From Thermococcus aggregans (GTDB lineage Archaea > Methanobacteriota_B > Thermococci > Thermococcales > Thermococcaceae), in the NCBI RefSeq assembly GCF_024022995.1, contig NZ_CP099582.1, forward strand, positions 1,477,054 through 1,541,053: 64,000 nt of DNA. Direction: 5' to 3'. A model generated the notes under the pieces. It was not told where the DNA came from, made no database searches, and saw only the letters and a list, made by a program, of their open reading frames with translations. The stretch's first letter is position 1. Each line of letters opens with the position of its first letter. Shown here one piece after another: positions 23,909-33,296 of this stretch. The translations under genes were made by a program, and so were the position numbers.

Positions 23909-25897
23909 ATGTCTATTCTGATAGTGGGAATTGATATAATCAGCGAAGAGCCAAAACGCTTTGCCGTGGTTAGCTGGTTCAATGGAAAGTTGATTAAGCA
24001 TGGGGAGTTTACTTTTTACCGCCTCCTGAGGTTCATAAGGGCAAAGAAGCCCGACATAGTTGCCATGGACAACATTCATGAGCTTGGGGAATACCTTAGA
24101 AAGTTCATACATGCAATCCCACAAGGAACAAAGATAGTGCAGGTAACAGGCAGACCCGGAGAGCAAAGATCCCTTTGGAGCTTGGCAAGAGAGTATGGAA
24201 TTAGAGTGAGTGACAAGTTCAACCCCTACGAAGAGGCAAAGGTATGCGCCCTTTTAGCAGCTAGAGGAGTCGGTTACGAAGTCCTTCCCTTTGAGGACGA
24301 GGTCATTATAAAGGTTTCGCGTGGAAGGAGCCAAGGAAAAGGTGGATGGAGTCAGGATAGGTATAGAAGAAGAGTCCATAACTTGATACAGAACAAAGTC
24401 AGGGAAATCGAGGAGACTCTCAAAAGGGCTAACATTCCCTTTGACCTCGAAATTAAGGAAAAGGATCAGGGATTGGAGAGAGGGGAATTCAGGGTTTACA
24501 CCTCCAGAGAGGAGCTTGCGGGACTTATAAAGCCCATGAGAGGAGGAGACGTTGAAATCAGAATCCGTCCAGTAGAAAGGAAGACGTTTGAGTTTGTTCC
24601 GCTAAAGAGTGAAAGCGTCATAAAGGAAAGAAAAAGCATTATTGTTGGGCTTGATCCTGGCATTACAGTTGGTATAGCGGCTTTGGATTTGAATGGAGAG
24701 GTTTTGGCGCTTTACAGTGAGAGAAACATGGCCATTAGCGATATTGTGAGGTTTATAAGCGACGTTGGTCATCCGATAATAATAGCCACTGATGTCAATC
24801 CTGCTCCCGGCTTGGTGGAAAAAATTTCTCGCTCGTTTAAGGCTCAGCTCTTCGTTCCGAGAGAAAGCCTCCGCGTGGAAGAGAAAAACGAGCTTCTAAA
24901 AAACCTGGGCATAACTGTTGATGATGATCACCAACGCGATGCCCTTGCTGCTGCCTATAAGGCCTACCTCCGGCTGAAACCGAAGCTCGACCATGTAGAG
25001 GCAAAGCTTAGGGAAATGGGAATTACGAAAAAGGGTGAAGAAATAAAGGCTCTCGTCCTTCAGGGATACAACCTAGGAGAGGCTATTCTGAAGGTTAAAG
25101 AAAAAGAAAAGGTCAAAGAAGAAACAAAAACCGCTGAAGCCCTCGAAGCTCCCGTTGATGTTACACCATACATTGAAAAGATAAGGGAGCTCGAAAACAC
25201 CATAAAAATAATGGAAAGAGAAAACCAAGAGCTGAGAGCTGTGATCGAAGAGCAAAGAAGAATCATAGAAAGTCTGGAGAATAAGTTAGCAACTTACGAC
25301 GAAAAAATTAGGGAAAGGATTCTCAGAGAGAAAGAATTGGAAATAAGGGATAAAAGAATAGCATACCTCGAAAAAGAGCTTAGAGAGGCAAAGTCAATAA
25401 TAGAGAAGCTGAGCAGAGACCTTGTTTTGGCAAAAAGGATGCACTTACTGGAGCTTAGGGGTACTGCAGTTCCGCTTAAAGTGATTGAAAACCTGACATG
25501 GAGAAAGCTCGAAGAGCTAGAACGCTCCGCGGGAATTAAAAGAGAAGACGTGCTCTACGTTATCAACCCGGCCGGGGCTGGAAAGAGCATAGCCGAGTAT
25601 ATAGCCGAAAAGAAGATAAAAGCACTCATAAGTGCGAAAAAACTTCCAAGCATTGTGTACGAAACGCTAAGAGAGAAAAGAATACCGATTCTATACGAGG
25701 ATGAAATCGAGGTTAAGAGGGTTGATGACTTCGCAATAGTGGATAGAAAAGAGCTCGAAGGAGCAATAGAAGCTAAGCTAAAGCACTGGGAAGAGGAGGA
25801 AAAAGAGAGAGGAGTCCAGCAATTTTTGAAACTCGTAGAGGAATACCGGATGGAGAGAATTAAGGAGCTTAAGAAAAAGGCTGAAGAAGGTCATTAG
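23909..25897 (+). CDS. DUF460 protein: RNase H-like domains with central coiled coil
   Basis: About 662 residues. An N-terminal domain begins ILIVGIDIISEEPKR and a second RNase H/RuvC-like domain begins IIVGLDPGITVGIAALD near residue 250, with DDDHQRDALAAAYKAY as its acidic end. A long charged coiled coil spans about 395-525. A C-terminal alpha/beta domain follows (RKLEELERSAGIKR, VLYVINPAGAGKS). It belongs to the archaeal DUF460/COG2433 family, for which no biochemical role is established; an RNA- or DNA-acting nuclease is inferred. The ATG at 23909 is preferred to a GTG at 23900. It overlaps the convergent HTH gene by 4 bases. Confidence 0.8.
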   Translation: MSILIVGIDIISEEPKRFAVVSWFNGKLIKHGEFTFYRLLRFIRAKKPDIVAMDNIHELGEYLRKFIHAIPQGTKIVQVTGRPGEQRSLWSLAREYGIRVSDKFNPYEEAKVCALLAARGVGYEVLPFEDEVIIKVSRGRSQGKGGWSQDRYRRRVHNLIQNKVREIEETLKRANIPFDLEIKEKDQGLERGEFRVYTSREELAGLIKPMRGGDVEIRIRPVERKTFEFVPLKSESVIKERKSIIVGLDPGITVGIAALDLNGEVLALYSERNMAISDIVRFISDVGHPIIIATDVNPAPGLVEKISRSFKAQLFVPRESLRVEEKNELLKNLGITVDDDHQRDALAAAYKAYLRLKPKLDHVEAKLREMGITKKGEEIKALVLQGYNLGEAILKVKEKEKVKEETKTAEALEAPVDVTPYIEKIRELENTIKIMERENQELRAVIEEQRRIIESLENKLATYDEKIRERILREKELEIRDKRIAYLEKELREAKSIIEKLSRDLVLAKRMHLLELRGTAVPLKVIENLTWRKLEELERSAGIKREDVLYVINPAGAGKSIAEYIAEKKIKALISAKKLPSIVYETLREKRIPILYEDEIEVKRVDDFAIVDRKELEGAIEAKLKHWEEEEKERGVQQFLKLVEEYRMERIKELKKKAEEGH

Positions 25898-26190
25898 ACC
25901 TCATCTAGGATCTCGCGGAGTAATTTTAGGTACTTTCCAGTCTCTTGGGCACCTTTTGAGGTTATTTCTACCGCAGTTCTAGGCCTATCGGAAAAGACTT
26001 TCCTAATCTTAACGTACCCTGCTTTTTCAAGAGCTTTAAGGTGGGAATCGAGATTACCGGGGGTTATTTCCAGCACTTCGAGTAACTCCTTAAACAAAAC
26101 TCGAGTTCTTGGGAGAAGGTAGAGCATTATAGCCAGCCTAGTTGGATTTCCAAGTACGTGGTTGCTGATGAATTCCTTGAGCCGATCCAT
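25894..26190 (-). CDS. Winged-helix transcriptional regulator (ArsR/MarR-like)
   Basis: 98 residues from MDRLKEFISNHVLGNPTRLAIM. A winged helix spans residues 15-80 (VLFKELLEVLEITPGNLDSH, then LKALEKAGYVKI), with a short dimerisation helix after it. GGTGATAAG lies just before the ATG. It follows a six-helix membrane protein gene with a 4-base gap, so the pair forms an operon. Such HTH/membrane pairs often work as a transcription factor with its membrane sensor or effector; this is inferred. No metal-binding motif is visible. Confidence 0.75.
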   Translation of the reverse strand: MDRLKEFISNHVLGNPTRLAIMLYLLPRTRVLFKELLEVLEITPGNLDSHLKALEKAGYVKIRKVFSDRPRTAVEITSKGAQETGKYLKLLREILDEV

Positions 26191-26194
26191 CTTA

Positions 26195-26800
26195 TCACCG
26201 CTCAATGACTTTGAAAGCAAAGTAGAGGTAGAGCAGAGATGTTAAAGCATACCCCGTGGTAACGAGAAAACCCGCCCAAATTATGGCGCCTTTTTCCATT
26301 CCAAGGACTATTGGTATCCCCAAGGCAGGCAGCAAGTATGCTGGAATCATTGCCTTGTCTACTATTCCCGCTTTTATGGATGTGAGCCACATTCCAAAGA
26401 CTCCAAGGAATATGAACGTAAGAGAGCCTGCGGCGACACTTGCCTCCTCCGTTATTCCCAGGTTAAGTCTTGGAACTATGCCCCATCCGATTATTGCTCC
26501 AACAATCCAAGAGAGAAATATGGGAGAGTAACTAGATCCTTCTCTTTTTTCTTGTGCTCTGAGGAGAGCTTCAAGCCGTTTACCTATCATAGTCCCTATC
26601 CATCCTATAAAAACAAAAGCCCCAATCCAGTAAATAGCGGAGAAGATACCGCTAAAGCCTAAAATTGCTCCAAGAACATAGTAAAGCCCCATAGCTACGA
26701 GGAAAGCTGTAAACCACATTGCCCCATACATATACTGCGCCGCTATCAATTTTCTCTCAACTCTCTCAAGCATGCCCTTGAGCTCCTTAACTTCTTCCAT
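26195..26800 (-). CDS. Six-helix membrane protein, partner of the adjacent HTH regulator
   Basis: 201 residues from MEEVKELKGMLERVERK. A short amphipathic N-terminal helix is followed by about six membrane segments, with a basic loop around residue 80 (RLEALLRAQEKREGS). GAGGTGAGAAAT precedes the ATG; the codon three residues upstream has no ribosome binding site. No family is recognised. Position and spacing suggest that it works with the downstream regulator, for example as a sensor or as its main target. Confidence 0.6.
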   Translation of the reverse strand: MEEVKELKGMLERVERKLIAAQYMYGAMWFTAFLVAMGLYYVLGAILGFSGIFSAIYWIGAFVFIGWIGTMIGKRLEALLRAQEKREGSSYSPIFLSWIVGAIIGWGIVPRLNLGITEEASVAAGSLTFIFLGVFGMWLTSIKAGIVDKAMIPAYLLPALGIPIVLGMEKGAIIWAGFLVTTGYALTSLLYLYFAFKVIER

Positions 26801-26903
26801 ATTTCTCACCTCAGCTTAGAGTACTATATCCTTTTATTTATAGTGTGACGTTTCTCTGAATTTCAGAGAAAACCTTAAGCTTAGTGAAAGCAAGAGTATT
26901 TTG

Positions 26904-27914
26904 ATGAAAGTTGAGTGGCTTTATGAAAAACACGACAAAGGTGTTAGGTGTCTTGTTTGTGAGAGGAAATGCCTGATAGATGAGGGCAAAAGAGGACTAT
27001 GCAAGAATTATGCCAATCTGAAAGGGAGGCTGGTGCACGTAGGTTATGGAAAGCTGAGTGCCCTTGAAAGCAGACCCATTGAAATAAAGCCGTTCTTTCA
27101 TTATTATCCAAACAGCACCGCTTTAACTTTCTCCGGCTTTGGGTGCAACTTTTACTGCCCTTGGTGCCAAAACTACCATTTAAGTTTCTCCGATATCCCG
27201 GAGTGGATTAGAGAGATTTCCCCAGAGGAGCTTTTAACTTTGGCTTTGAGAAATAAAGACCAAGGGCTCTGTGCAAGCTTTAACGAACCAGCAACCCTCT
27301 ATACCTACCTCCTAGACGTTTTTGAGCTTGGAAAGGAAAAAGGGCTGTACTGCTGTTTGGTGACAAACAGCTATTTTACCACCAAAGCCTTGAGGAACCT
27401 TATTGAGAGCGGAGCTTCCGGTTTTAGTATAGACATCAAAGGCTGCCCCGAAATGAAGGTTCTAGGGACTGTTGATCACAAAAAGGTTTTCAGGAACGCC
27501 AAGGAAGCCATAACTCTCGGAGCTCACGTTGAAATGGTTTACCTTGTAGTTCCAAATGCCAACGATTTTGAAGAGTGCTACCGCTGGATATTCAGCATGC
27601 ACTTAAAAATGCTTGGAGAAGAAGTCCCTTTACATATAAATCGCTATTACCCAATGAACTACTGGAAAGAGCCGCCTACCCCAGTTGAGAAGCTGTTAAA
27701 GCTAAAAGAGATAGCTCAGCAAGAGTACAATTTGAGGTATGTTTACGTTGGAAACATCGGCTCAGTTGAGCACGAAACAACGTACTGCCCCAAATGCGGC
27801 AAAAAGCTGATAATACGTTCTGGTTTCAGAGTATTAAAATGGAACCTAAAGGACAGCAAATGCCCGAGGTGTGGAGAAAAAATTCCAATTTATGGAAAGT
27901 TCACTCGACCCTAA
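26904..27914 (+). CDS. Radical SAM protein, AmmeMemoRadiSam / PflA-like (COG1180)
   Basis: 336 residues. Two N-terminal CxxC-type motifs (CLVCERKC and GLCKNY) are followed by the radical SAM motif GCNFYCPWCQNYH near residue 90, where C-x3-C-x2-C binds the cluster. SGASGFSIDIKGC and the C-terminal zinc ribbon (CPKCGKK to CPRCGEK) complete it. The N-terminal half matches the COG1180 family linked to pyruvate formate-lyase activases and the AmmeMemoRadiSam system. The C-terminal zinc ribbon is an addition. The ATG at 26904 is chosen over a TTG one codon before it. The substrate is unknown. It overlaps ttuA by 14 bases, tail to tail. Confidence 0.8.
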   Translation: MKVEWLYEKHDKGVRCLVCERKCLIDEGKRGLCKNYANLKGRLVHVGYGKLSALESRPIEIKPFFHYYPNSTALTFSGFGCNFYCPWCQNYHLSFSDIPEWIREISPEELLTLALRNKDQGLCASFNEPATLYTYLLDVFELGKEKGLYCCLVTNSYFTTKALRNLIESGASGFSIDIKGCPEMKVLGTVDHKKVFRNAKEAITLGAHVEMVYLVVPNANDFEECYRWIFSMHLKMLGEEVPLHINRYYPMNYWKEPPTPVEKLLKLKEIAQQEYNLRYVYVGNIGSVEHETTYCPKCGKKLIIRSGFRVLKWNLKDSKCPRCGEKIPIYGKFTRP

Positions 27915-28866
27915 AAGTGATTCCCTTCTCTTTTGCTTTCTTCTGCACTTGGAGCTTAAAGTTGCAAGCCTTACATATCTCTCCAGTTGTAGGCTGGCCG
28001 CAGATTTTGCACCTGTTGAGGTCTCTATGAGCGTAGGCTTTTGCCAATAGGGGAAACATCTTGTCATAGCTCCTTAGTATCTGGTATTTTGTCCCGGGAT
28101 GCTTTTCCTCCATCTCATTTAGCCAATCTCTAATTTCTGCTCTAAATGCTTCTACTGCATAAGGACACTCGCTGAAGTCCACCTCAATGTTATTCAGAAC
28201 AGCATAAAGCACTATCTCCTTTTCCGGCACTTCTCTGAGGGGCTTTATCCTCGGCACAAGCCCCTCATGGATAACCTCGTAATAAGGGCCAGTTCTTCCC
28301 AGCCTGGCAACGTCTCCACGCATTATGTTCATGAGGAACATCTGCACTTCATCATCTAAATTGTGGCCAACGGCGAGCTTATCGGCATTAACATCTTTGG
28401 CCGCGTAGTTGAGGAGCCACCTCCTCCAAACGCCGCAGTAAGAACACGCCCCAACCCTTTCCTTTTTCTCAAAGCTCCCCATTATGTTAACAGTCTCATC
28501 GAGGGTAAAGCCTATGTATTCCTTAAACGAATAAATCCTGTGTTCAATTCCAAGCTTCTTTGCATTCCTCTTTGCTATCTCAACGCTCTCAGGCCTGTAC
28601 CCTTCTATCCCCTCATCTATGGTTATTGCGATTATCTCAAAAGGAAACTTTTGGTTGAGCTTGTGAAGGATATGGAGAAGAACGACGCTGTCCTTTCCAC
28701 CGCTCACTCCTACTGCTATTCTATCTCCTCTCTTGATTAGCCCGTATTTTCTCACAGTCTGCTTTACTTTGCTCTCAACCATCTCATTGAAATGTTTGTG
28801 GCAGTAGAACTTACCTTCATATCTCGCATGATATACTGCCTCTCTTCCACACTTTGTGCATTTCAT
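27901..28866 (-). CDS. ttuA: tRNA-5-methyluridine(54) 2-sulfurtransferase TtuA
   Basis: 321 residues. An N-terminal zinc ribbon uses C3, C6, C22 and H25. The PP-loop is SGGKDS at 55-60. C141, C144 and C234 are the three ligands expected for the [4Fe-4S] cluster. A C-terminal zinc ribbon follows (CKICGQ to CKAC). This layout is that of TtuA, which thiolates m5U54 of tRNA to m5s2U and stabilises tRNA at high temperature, using a ubiquitin-like sulfur carrier. AGGCGAGGGAA precedes the ATG at 28866. The annotation is strong because the Pyrococcus enzyme is characterised. Confidence 0.9.
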   Translation of the reverse strand: MKCTKCGREAVYHARYEGKFYCHKHFNEMVESKVKQTVRKYGLIKRGDRIAVGVSGGKDSVVLLHILHKLNQKFPFEIIAITIDEGIEGYRPESVEIAKRNAKKLGIEHRIYSFKEYIGFTLDETVNIMGSFEKKERVGACSYCGVWRRWLLNYAAKDVNADKLAVGHNLDDEVQMFLMNIMRGDVARLGRTGPYYEVIHEGLVPRIKPLREVPEKEIVLYAVLNNIEVDFSECPYAVEAFRAEIRDWLNEMEEKHPGTKYQILRSYDKMFPLLAKAYAHRDLNRCKICGQPTTGEICKACNFKLQVQKKAKEKGITFRVE

Positions 28867-29084
28867 TTCCCTCGCCTCACTGAAGGGAAAGAACATCCCT
28901 TAAAAAGCCTTTCCTACGAACTCTCTGTTCTTTTTGATATAGCGTTAAACCTTACATGCACAGCACATCTTGATAATATACAACATCATTAAAATTATCA
29001 TCAAAATTTTTGTGTCATATGCCCTATAAAACCGTAAGATTTTTATATTAAATCATGTTTTTGTGAAAATCGTGAGGCTGGTGA

Positions 29085-29177
29085 ATGACGTGGAAATACT
29101 TGATACTGACACCAGCTGAAGAAAATAGAGGCCCAAAGAGAAGTCGGAGGGATAATAATGGGATGCAAAGGAAATAA
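29085..29177 (+). CDS. Possible 30-residue leader peptide overlapping the YfcC start
   Basis: An ATG at 29085 preceded by GAGGCTGGTGA opens a 30-codon frame ([15 protein letters not shown], then a basic tail) that ends 20 bases inside the YfcC gene. A TATA-like TTTTATAT at 29041-29048 would start transcription near 29072. Overlap of a small leader frame with the main start could give translational coupling. No homologue is recognised and it may be chance. Confidence 0.25.
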   Translation: MTWKYLILTPAEENRGPKRSRRDNNGMQRK

Positions 29178-30576
29178 CGAAAATTGTAATGGAAAAAGAA
29201 AAAGGTGGATTCCAGATGCATACGTGATAATATTCATAGTAATAGTCTTGGCGGCAATTGCAACTTGGATTATTCCCGCTGGAGAATTTGAACGCACACA
29301 AGTAGGCGGAAGAACTGTAGTAGTCCCAGGGACCTTCCACTATGTTGAGAAAAATCCAATAGGACCTTGGGAAATGTTCCTCTCGATAGTAAAAGGGCTC
29401 AACGAAGCTGCACCAATAATATTCTTCATATTCATAATTGGAGGCCTTATAGGAGTAGTTGAAGCCACAGGGGCGTTAACAGCAGGTTTATCGGCAGCAG
29501 CTCTAAAGATGAAAGGTAAGGAAACTCTCTTTATACCAGCCTTGATGATTCTCTTCGGTCTTGGAGGCTCTGTATTTGGAATGGCAGAAGAAACACTAGC
29601 TTTTGTCCCTCTTATGATAGGACTTGCAGTAGCTATGGGTTATGACAGGGTTGTCGGAATTTCTATATCGTTCTTAGGAGCAGCCACAGGGTTCGCAGGA
29701 GCATTTATGAACCCCTTCACAATAGGTGTCGCCCAAACAATAGCAGAACTGCCACTTTTCTCGGGCATGCAATTTAGAATTGTTGTTTGGCTAGTATTTA
29801 TGGCAATAACCATCCACCATGTTCTATCTTATGCTTCAAAAGTAAAGAGGAACCCAGAAGCCAGTATCGTCGCAGATATACCCTATGAAGAAATTGAAGT
29901 TCCTCAGAACATGGAAGGAGTTAAGCTTACTTCAAATCAAAAATTAGCTCTCCTAGCATTCATGGGCACTTTTGTTGTCTTAATCTTCGGCGTGCTAAAG
30001 TATGGATGGTACATAAACGAATTATCTGCCCTTTTCATAATAAGCGCTATTGTTATCGGACTCGTTGCAAGAATGGAACCCAACGAAATAGTCAGGCAAT
30101 TCATAAAAGGTGCAGCTTCACTAACATACGGTGCATTGATTGTGGGATTTGGTAGAACAATCGCAGTAATCTTACGCGACGGTAAAATCTTGGACACAAT
30201 AGTCTATGCATTATCTCAACCACTCAGCGGACTACCTCATGGATTAATCGGAGTAGGCATGTTTTTCGTGCAAACACTAATTAATTTCCTCATTTGCTCC
30301 GGAAGTGGTCAAGCAGTTGCAACAATGCCTATCATGGTTCCATTATCTGATGTCGTTGGGATCACAAGACAGGTAGCAGTACTTGCGTTCCAGTTTGGTG
30401 ATGGTATAACAAACATAATCTATCCAACTTGTGGAGTTGTAATGGCAACAATATCAATGGCAAAAATACCATATGACAGATGGCTAAGATATGCAGTCCC
30501 ACTTGTGATAAAGCTTTCAATAGCAGCAATAATCTTAATTTACATAGCAGTAGTAATAAATCTCGGGCCATTCTGA
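29158..30576 (+). CDS. YfcC-family membrane transporter
   Basis: 472 residues with about twelve membrane segments and a hydrophilic N-terminus ([16 protein letters not shown]). YfcC features include [10 protein letters not shown] after helix 1, [23 protein letters not shown] and the late [13 protein letters not shown] and [12 protein letters not shown] motifs. Members of this ion-transporter superfamily group carry organic anions, amino acids or short peptides; the substrate is not known. GGAGGGATAATA lies before the ATG. An M20 peptidase gene follows after 48 bases, so uptake of a conjugated amino acid or peptide followed by hydrolysis is the likely pathway. Confidence 0.85.
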   Translation: MGCKGNNENCNGKRKRWIPDAYVIIFIVIVLAAIATWIIPAGEFERTQVGGRTVVVPGTFHYVEKNPIGPWEMFLSIVKGLNEAAPIIFFIFIIGGLIGVVEATGALTAGLSAAALKMKGKETLFIPALMILFGLGGSVFGMAEETLAFVPLMIGLAVAMGYDRVVGISISFLGAATGFAGAFMNPFTIGVAQTIAELPLFSGMQFRIVVWLVFMAITIHHVLSYASKVKRNPEASIVADIPYEEIEVPQNMEGVKLTSNQKLALLAFMGTFVVLIFGVLKYGWYINELSALFIISAIVIGLVARMEPNEIVRQFIKGAASLTYGALIVGFGRTIAVILRDGKILDTIVYALSQPLSGLPHGLIGVGMFFVQTLINFLICSGSGQAVATMPIMVPLSDVVGITRQVAVLAFQFGDGITNIIYPTCGVVMATISMAKIPYDRWLRYAVPLVIKLSIAAIILIYIAVVINLGPF

Positions 30577-30624
30577 GCCATTTTTTTCATTCTTTTCTTT
30601 TTGGTATCTAAGGAGGGAAGATTA

Positions 30625-31863
30625 ATGGAAAAGAAAATTGAAGAAAAAATTTTTGAGAAAATTAAAGAAGAAAAAGAGGATATGATAAAAATACTCGAAA
30701 GTCTCGTTAGAATCCCTACTCAAAATCCTCCTGGAGAGAATTACGAAGAATTCGTTATGACAGCTAAAGAATACCTAGATGAAAAAGGAATAAAAACAAA
30801 AGTCGTGAGAATTCCGGAAAGCTTTGCAAAGAACTTCATCGAAAATCCCCAAGAATACCCACGATTTATTCTTCTAGCCGAGCTAAAGAAGGGAGAGCTT
30901 ACAATGCACTTTAACGGCCATTATGACGTCGTTCCCGCAGGGGAAGGCTGGGACATAGACCCATTTTCCGGAAAAATCATAGATGGCAAATTGTATGGAA
31001 GAGGAGCAAGCGATATGAAGGGCGGCATTGCGAGCATTATTAGCACGTTGAGAATCCTTAGTGAATTTGAGGATCATTTAGACGTTGGGGTAAATGCTTC
31101 GCTCGTTCCAGATGAAGAGACTACATCAATGGGAACTAAGTACCTAATCCAAGAAAACCTCGTCAACGCGGATTATGCAATAATCACAGAACCGACTTCA
31201 TTGAAGAGCATAGACATTGGATGCAAGGGCGGAATATGGATGCAAGTTTGCGTTAAGGGGAAAGCCGCTCATGCTTCAAGGCCATGGCTTGGAGAGAATG
31301 CTTTTGAGAAGGGCGTTTTACTTGTCCATGCAATATTGACAGAATTAAAGCCAAAAGTAACAGCAAGAACATCCAAATATGAATTTCACGATCAAAATTC
31401 GAAGAGGGCAACAATGGAACTAGGAGGATACGTCAAAGGAGGAAGTAAAACCAACGTTATTCCAGATGAATTCTGCTTCTCAATAGACAGAAGAGTACTG
31501 CCTGATGAGGACGTGCAAGAGGCTTATAACGAGATTATTGAATTCATAAAGAGTAAGAGCAAAGAGTTAGGGGCGTCTTATGAAGTTATTGTTGAGGATA
31601 TCGAAAATTCATACGTATTGAAAGGAGATAGAAGCATTATTAGCGCTATTTCTCAAATCACAGAAAGCATTACCGGTGTTCAGCCAAGGGTTGGTGTCAA
31701 GACGGGTTTCACAGAAATGGCACTATTTGGAGCCAAAGGAATTAAGGCACTCACCTTTGGTCCTGGAGATGAAAACTTAGCTCATGTGGCAAACGAATAT
31801 ATTGAAATTCAGCAACTCATTGACTCCGTGAAGATATTTTCAACGCTACTCTTGAGAATTTGA
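30625..31863 (+). CDS. M20 family metallopeptidase / ArgE-DapE-like deacylase
   Basis: 412 residues. Zinc-binding and catalytic residues include H99 and D101 in NGHYDVVP, D130 in GRGASDMKGG, E164 and E165 in VPDEETTS, and a late GPGDENLAHVANE with the last His. The dimerisation (lid) domain spans about 200-310. The family includes acetylornithine deacetylase, succinyl-DAP desuccinylase and aminoacylases, and the reaction here is most likely hydrolysis of an N-acyl or peptide bond. GGAGGGAAG precedes the ATG at 30625. It is in an operon with the YfcC transporter upstream. Confidence 0.88.
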   Translation: MEKKIEEKIFEKIKEEKEDMIKILESLVRIPTQNPPGENYEEFVMTAKEYLDEKGIKTKVVRIPESFAKNFIENPQEYPRFILLAELKKGELTMHFNGHYDVVPAGEGWDIDPFSGKIIDGKLYGRGASDMKGGIASIISTLRILSEFEDHLDVGVNASLVPDEETTSMGTKYLIQENLVNADYAIITEPTSLKSIDIGCKGGIWMQVCVKGKAAHASRPWLGENAFEKGVLLVHAILTELKPKVTARTSKYEFHDQNSKRATMELGGYVKGGSKTNVIPDEFCFSIDRRVLPDEDVQEAYNEIIEFIKSKSKELGASYEVIVEDIENSYVLKGDRSIISAISQITESITGVQPRVGVKTGFTEMALFGAKGIKALTFGPGDENLAHVANEYIEIQQLIDSVKIFSTLLLRI

Positions 31864-32052
31864 AAAATATATCGAAAATATGGGTCAGTAACCTCGTTAC
31901 TAAAGAATTTAGTTTGCATTCGCTAATACTACTATCTTAATTTTTTATTTTGTAAATTCCAAGATGTAACCCTTTATTGCCCGTTTCGATCAAGGTAGAA
32001 TGAAAAACTTAAATAAAATAAGCCCAATATTCTCATTCGTATGGTGATGACT

Positions 32053-32787
32053 ATGGAACTCATAAAGACTAATATTCCTCCGCTTGATAAAGCCCTTGGA
32101 GGGGGGCTAATTGAGGACAGCATTGTTCTGATAACATACGACACTTACTCACAAGGCTGGACTCTCGCTTTTGAGATTCTAAGAAGAAGAATAGAAGAAG
32201 GGGATTTTGGAGTGATAATAAACTCTGTGCTTCCCCTTTCAATGCTGAACATGGAGCTTGAGAGAATTGGCTTTGATATCTTCGAGGAAGGTGAAAAGGG
32301 AAATCTCGGGATAATTGATGTTTTCGCGTCATTCTATGGGATAAAATATAACCAGCCTTATGTCTACTACACTGATATGGATCGGGAAACGTACTTCCCG
32401 AAGTTCACGAGCCTTTATAGAAAGATGCTGGAGGAGAGAATAAAAGACAGAAGACCAATAGGAATCCAGCTAACTGCAGATGGATTTGCATTCCTATTGG
32501 GAGAAGAAAGAGAACTTAGAAACCTTCAAAAGAATCTGGCCGAAAAAGAAAACGCTCGACTCTACGAGAAAAGGAAAAGACCGATAAATATAGTACTCCT
32601 AAACAGGGACAGAGTTTCGCAAAGATATCTCTCATGGCTTGCTCTCTACAGCCAGTGTCAGATCGACTTCAAATCTCAAGAAGGAAAGCTGGAGGAGACG
32701 ATGCTCATAAGGAAATCTCCTTTGTCAGGCTTTAGACCAACCACACGTATATTCAAAATAGAAAACGGAAAGATAATCATTACCTAG
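32053..32787 (+). CDS. KaiC/RAD55-like RecA-fold protein lacking the P-loop
   Basis: 244 residues. The N-terminus (NIPPLDKALGGGLIEDSIVLI) is that of KaiC/RAD55 domains. Where GxxGxGKT should follow there is YDTYSQGWTLAFEIL, with no GK[ST]. The following strands (GDFGVIINSVLP, GNLGIIDVFASFYG) keep the RecA fold. It is therefore probably an ATP-independent regulator or scaffold. The ATG at 32053 follows GGTGATGACT; an ATG at 32041 is possible. It overlaps the convergent LOG-like gene by 8 bases. Confidence 0.7.
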   Translation: MELIKTNIPPLDKALGGGLIEDSIVLITYDTYSQGWTLAFEILRRRIEEGDFGVIINSVLPLSMLNMELERIGFDIFEEGEKGNLGIIDVFASFYGIKYNQPYVYYTDMDRETYFPKFTSLYRKMLEERIKDRRPIGIQLTADGFAFLLGEERELRNLQKNLAEKENARLYEKRKRPINIVLLNRDRVSQRYLSWLALYSQCQIDFKSQEGKLEETMLIRKSPLSGFRPTTRIFKIENGKIIIT

Positions 32788-33292
32788 CAAGTTCTAATGC
32801 AAGCCTGGCGGCTTCTTTTGCATCTTTTGTAAAACGCACTTTTACGAGTTTTTTGTGGTCAAAGTAGCCATCCTCTGCCAAAAGCTCAAGCCGATCACTG
32901 GGGTAACCGGTGTCAGTGACTACGATTATTGGCTTTGAGCAATCATATGCCATCAATGCTTCCACCATTGTGCCTATTCCTCCCCCAAGAACCACGAGGA
33001 CGTCAGCGGAGTTAACCATAACCGCGCTTCTCTCGACAAAGTCCATCCCGGTTTTTATTCTTATTGTGTTGAACTCATTTCCTTCCTGCCTTTCTGGGAG
33101 AATTCCTACAACGATTCCTCCAAACTTGGTGAACTCTCTGCTTGCTACTTCCATAATGCCCCCTCTGCCACCGGTAAGGAGAACAACGTTATCCTTATAT
33201 TTGGCTAACTCTTTTATGAATTCCTTTGTCTTTGCAACGGCTTTTGGTAGGGGCTCGCTATCGCTTGAGCCCGCTATGGCTATCTGGATCAT
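32780..33292 (-). CDS. LOG-like Rossmann protein (TIGR00725 type)
   Basis: 170 residues. The nucleotide-binding loop GSSDSEP, the motif TGGRGGIMEVASRE and the second loop GGGIGTMVEALMAY are those of the LOG/TIGR00725 group, related to cytokinin-activating phosphoribohydrolases and molybdenum-cofactor carrier proteins. Which nucleotide-like ligand it binds or cleaves is not known. GGGGTGATAAA precedes the ATG, 4 bases after the site-2 protease stop, so it is the second gene of that operon. Confidence 0.8.
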   Translation of the reverse strand: MIQIAIAGSSDSEPLPKAVAKTKEFIKELAKYKDNVVLLTGGRGGIMEVASREFTKFGGIVVGILPERQEGNEFNTIRIKTGMDFVERSAVMVNSADVLVVLGGGIGTMVEALMAYDCSKPIIVVTDTGYPSDRLELLAEDGYFDHKKLVKVRFTKDAKEAARLALELAR

Positions 33293-33296
33293 TTTA

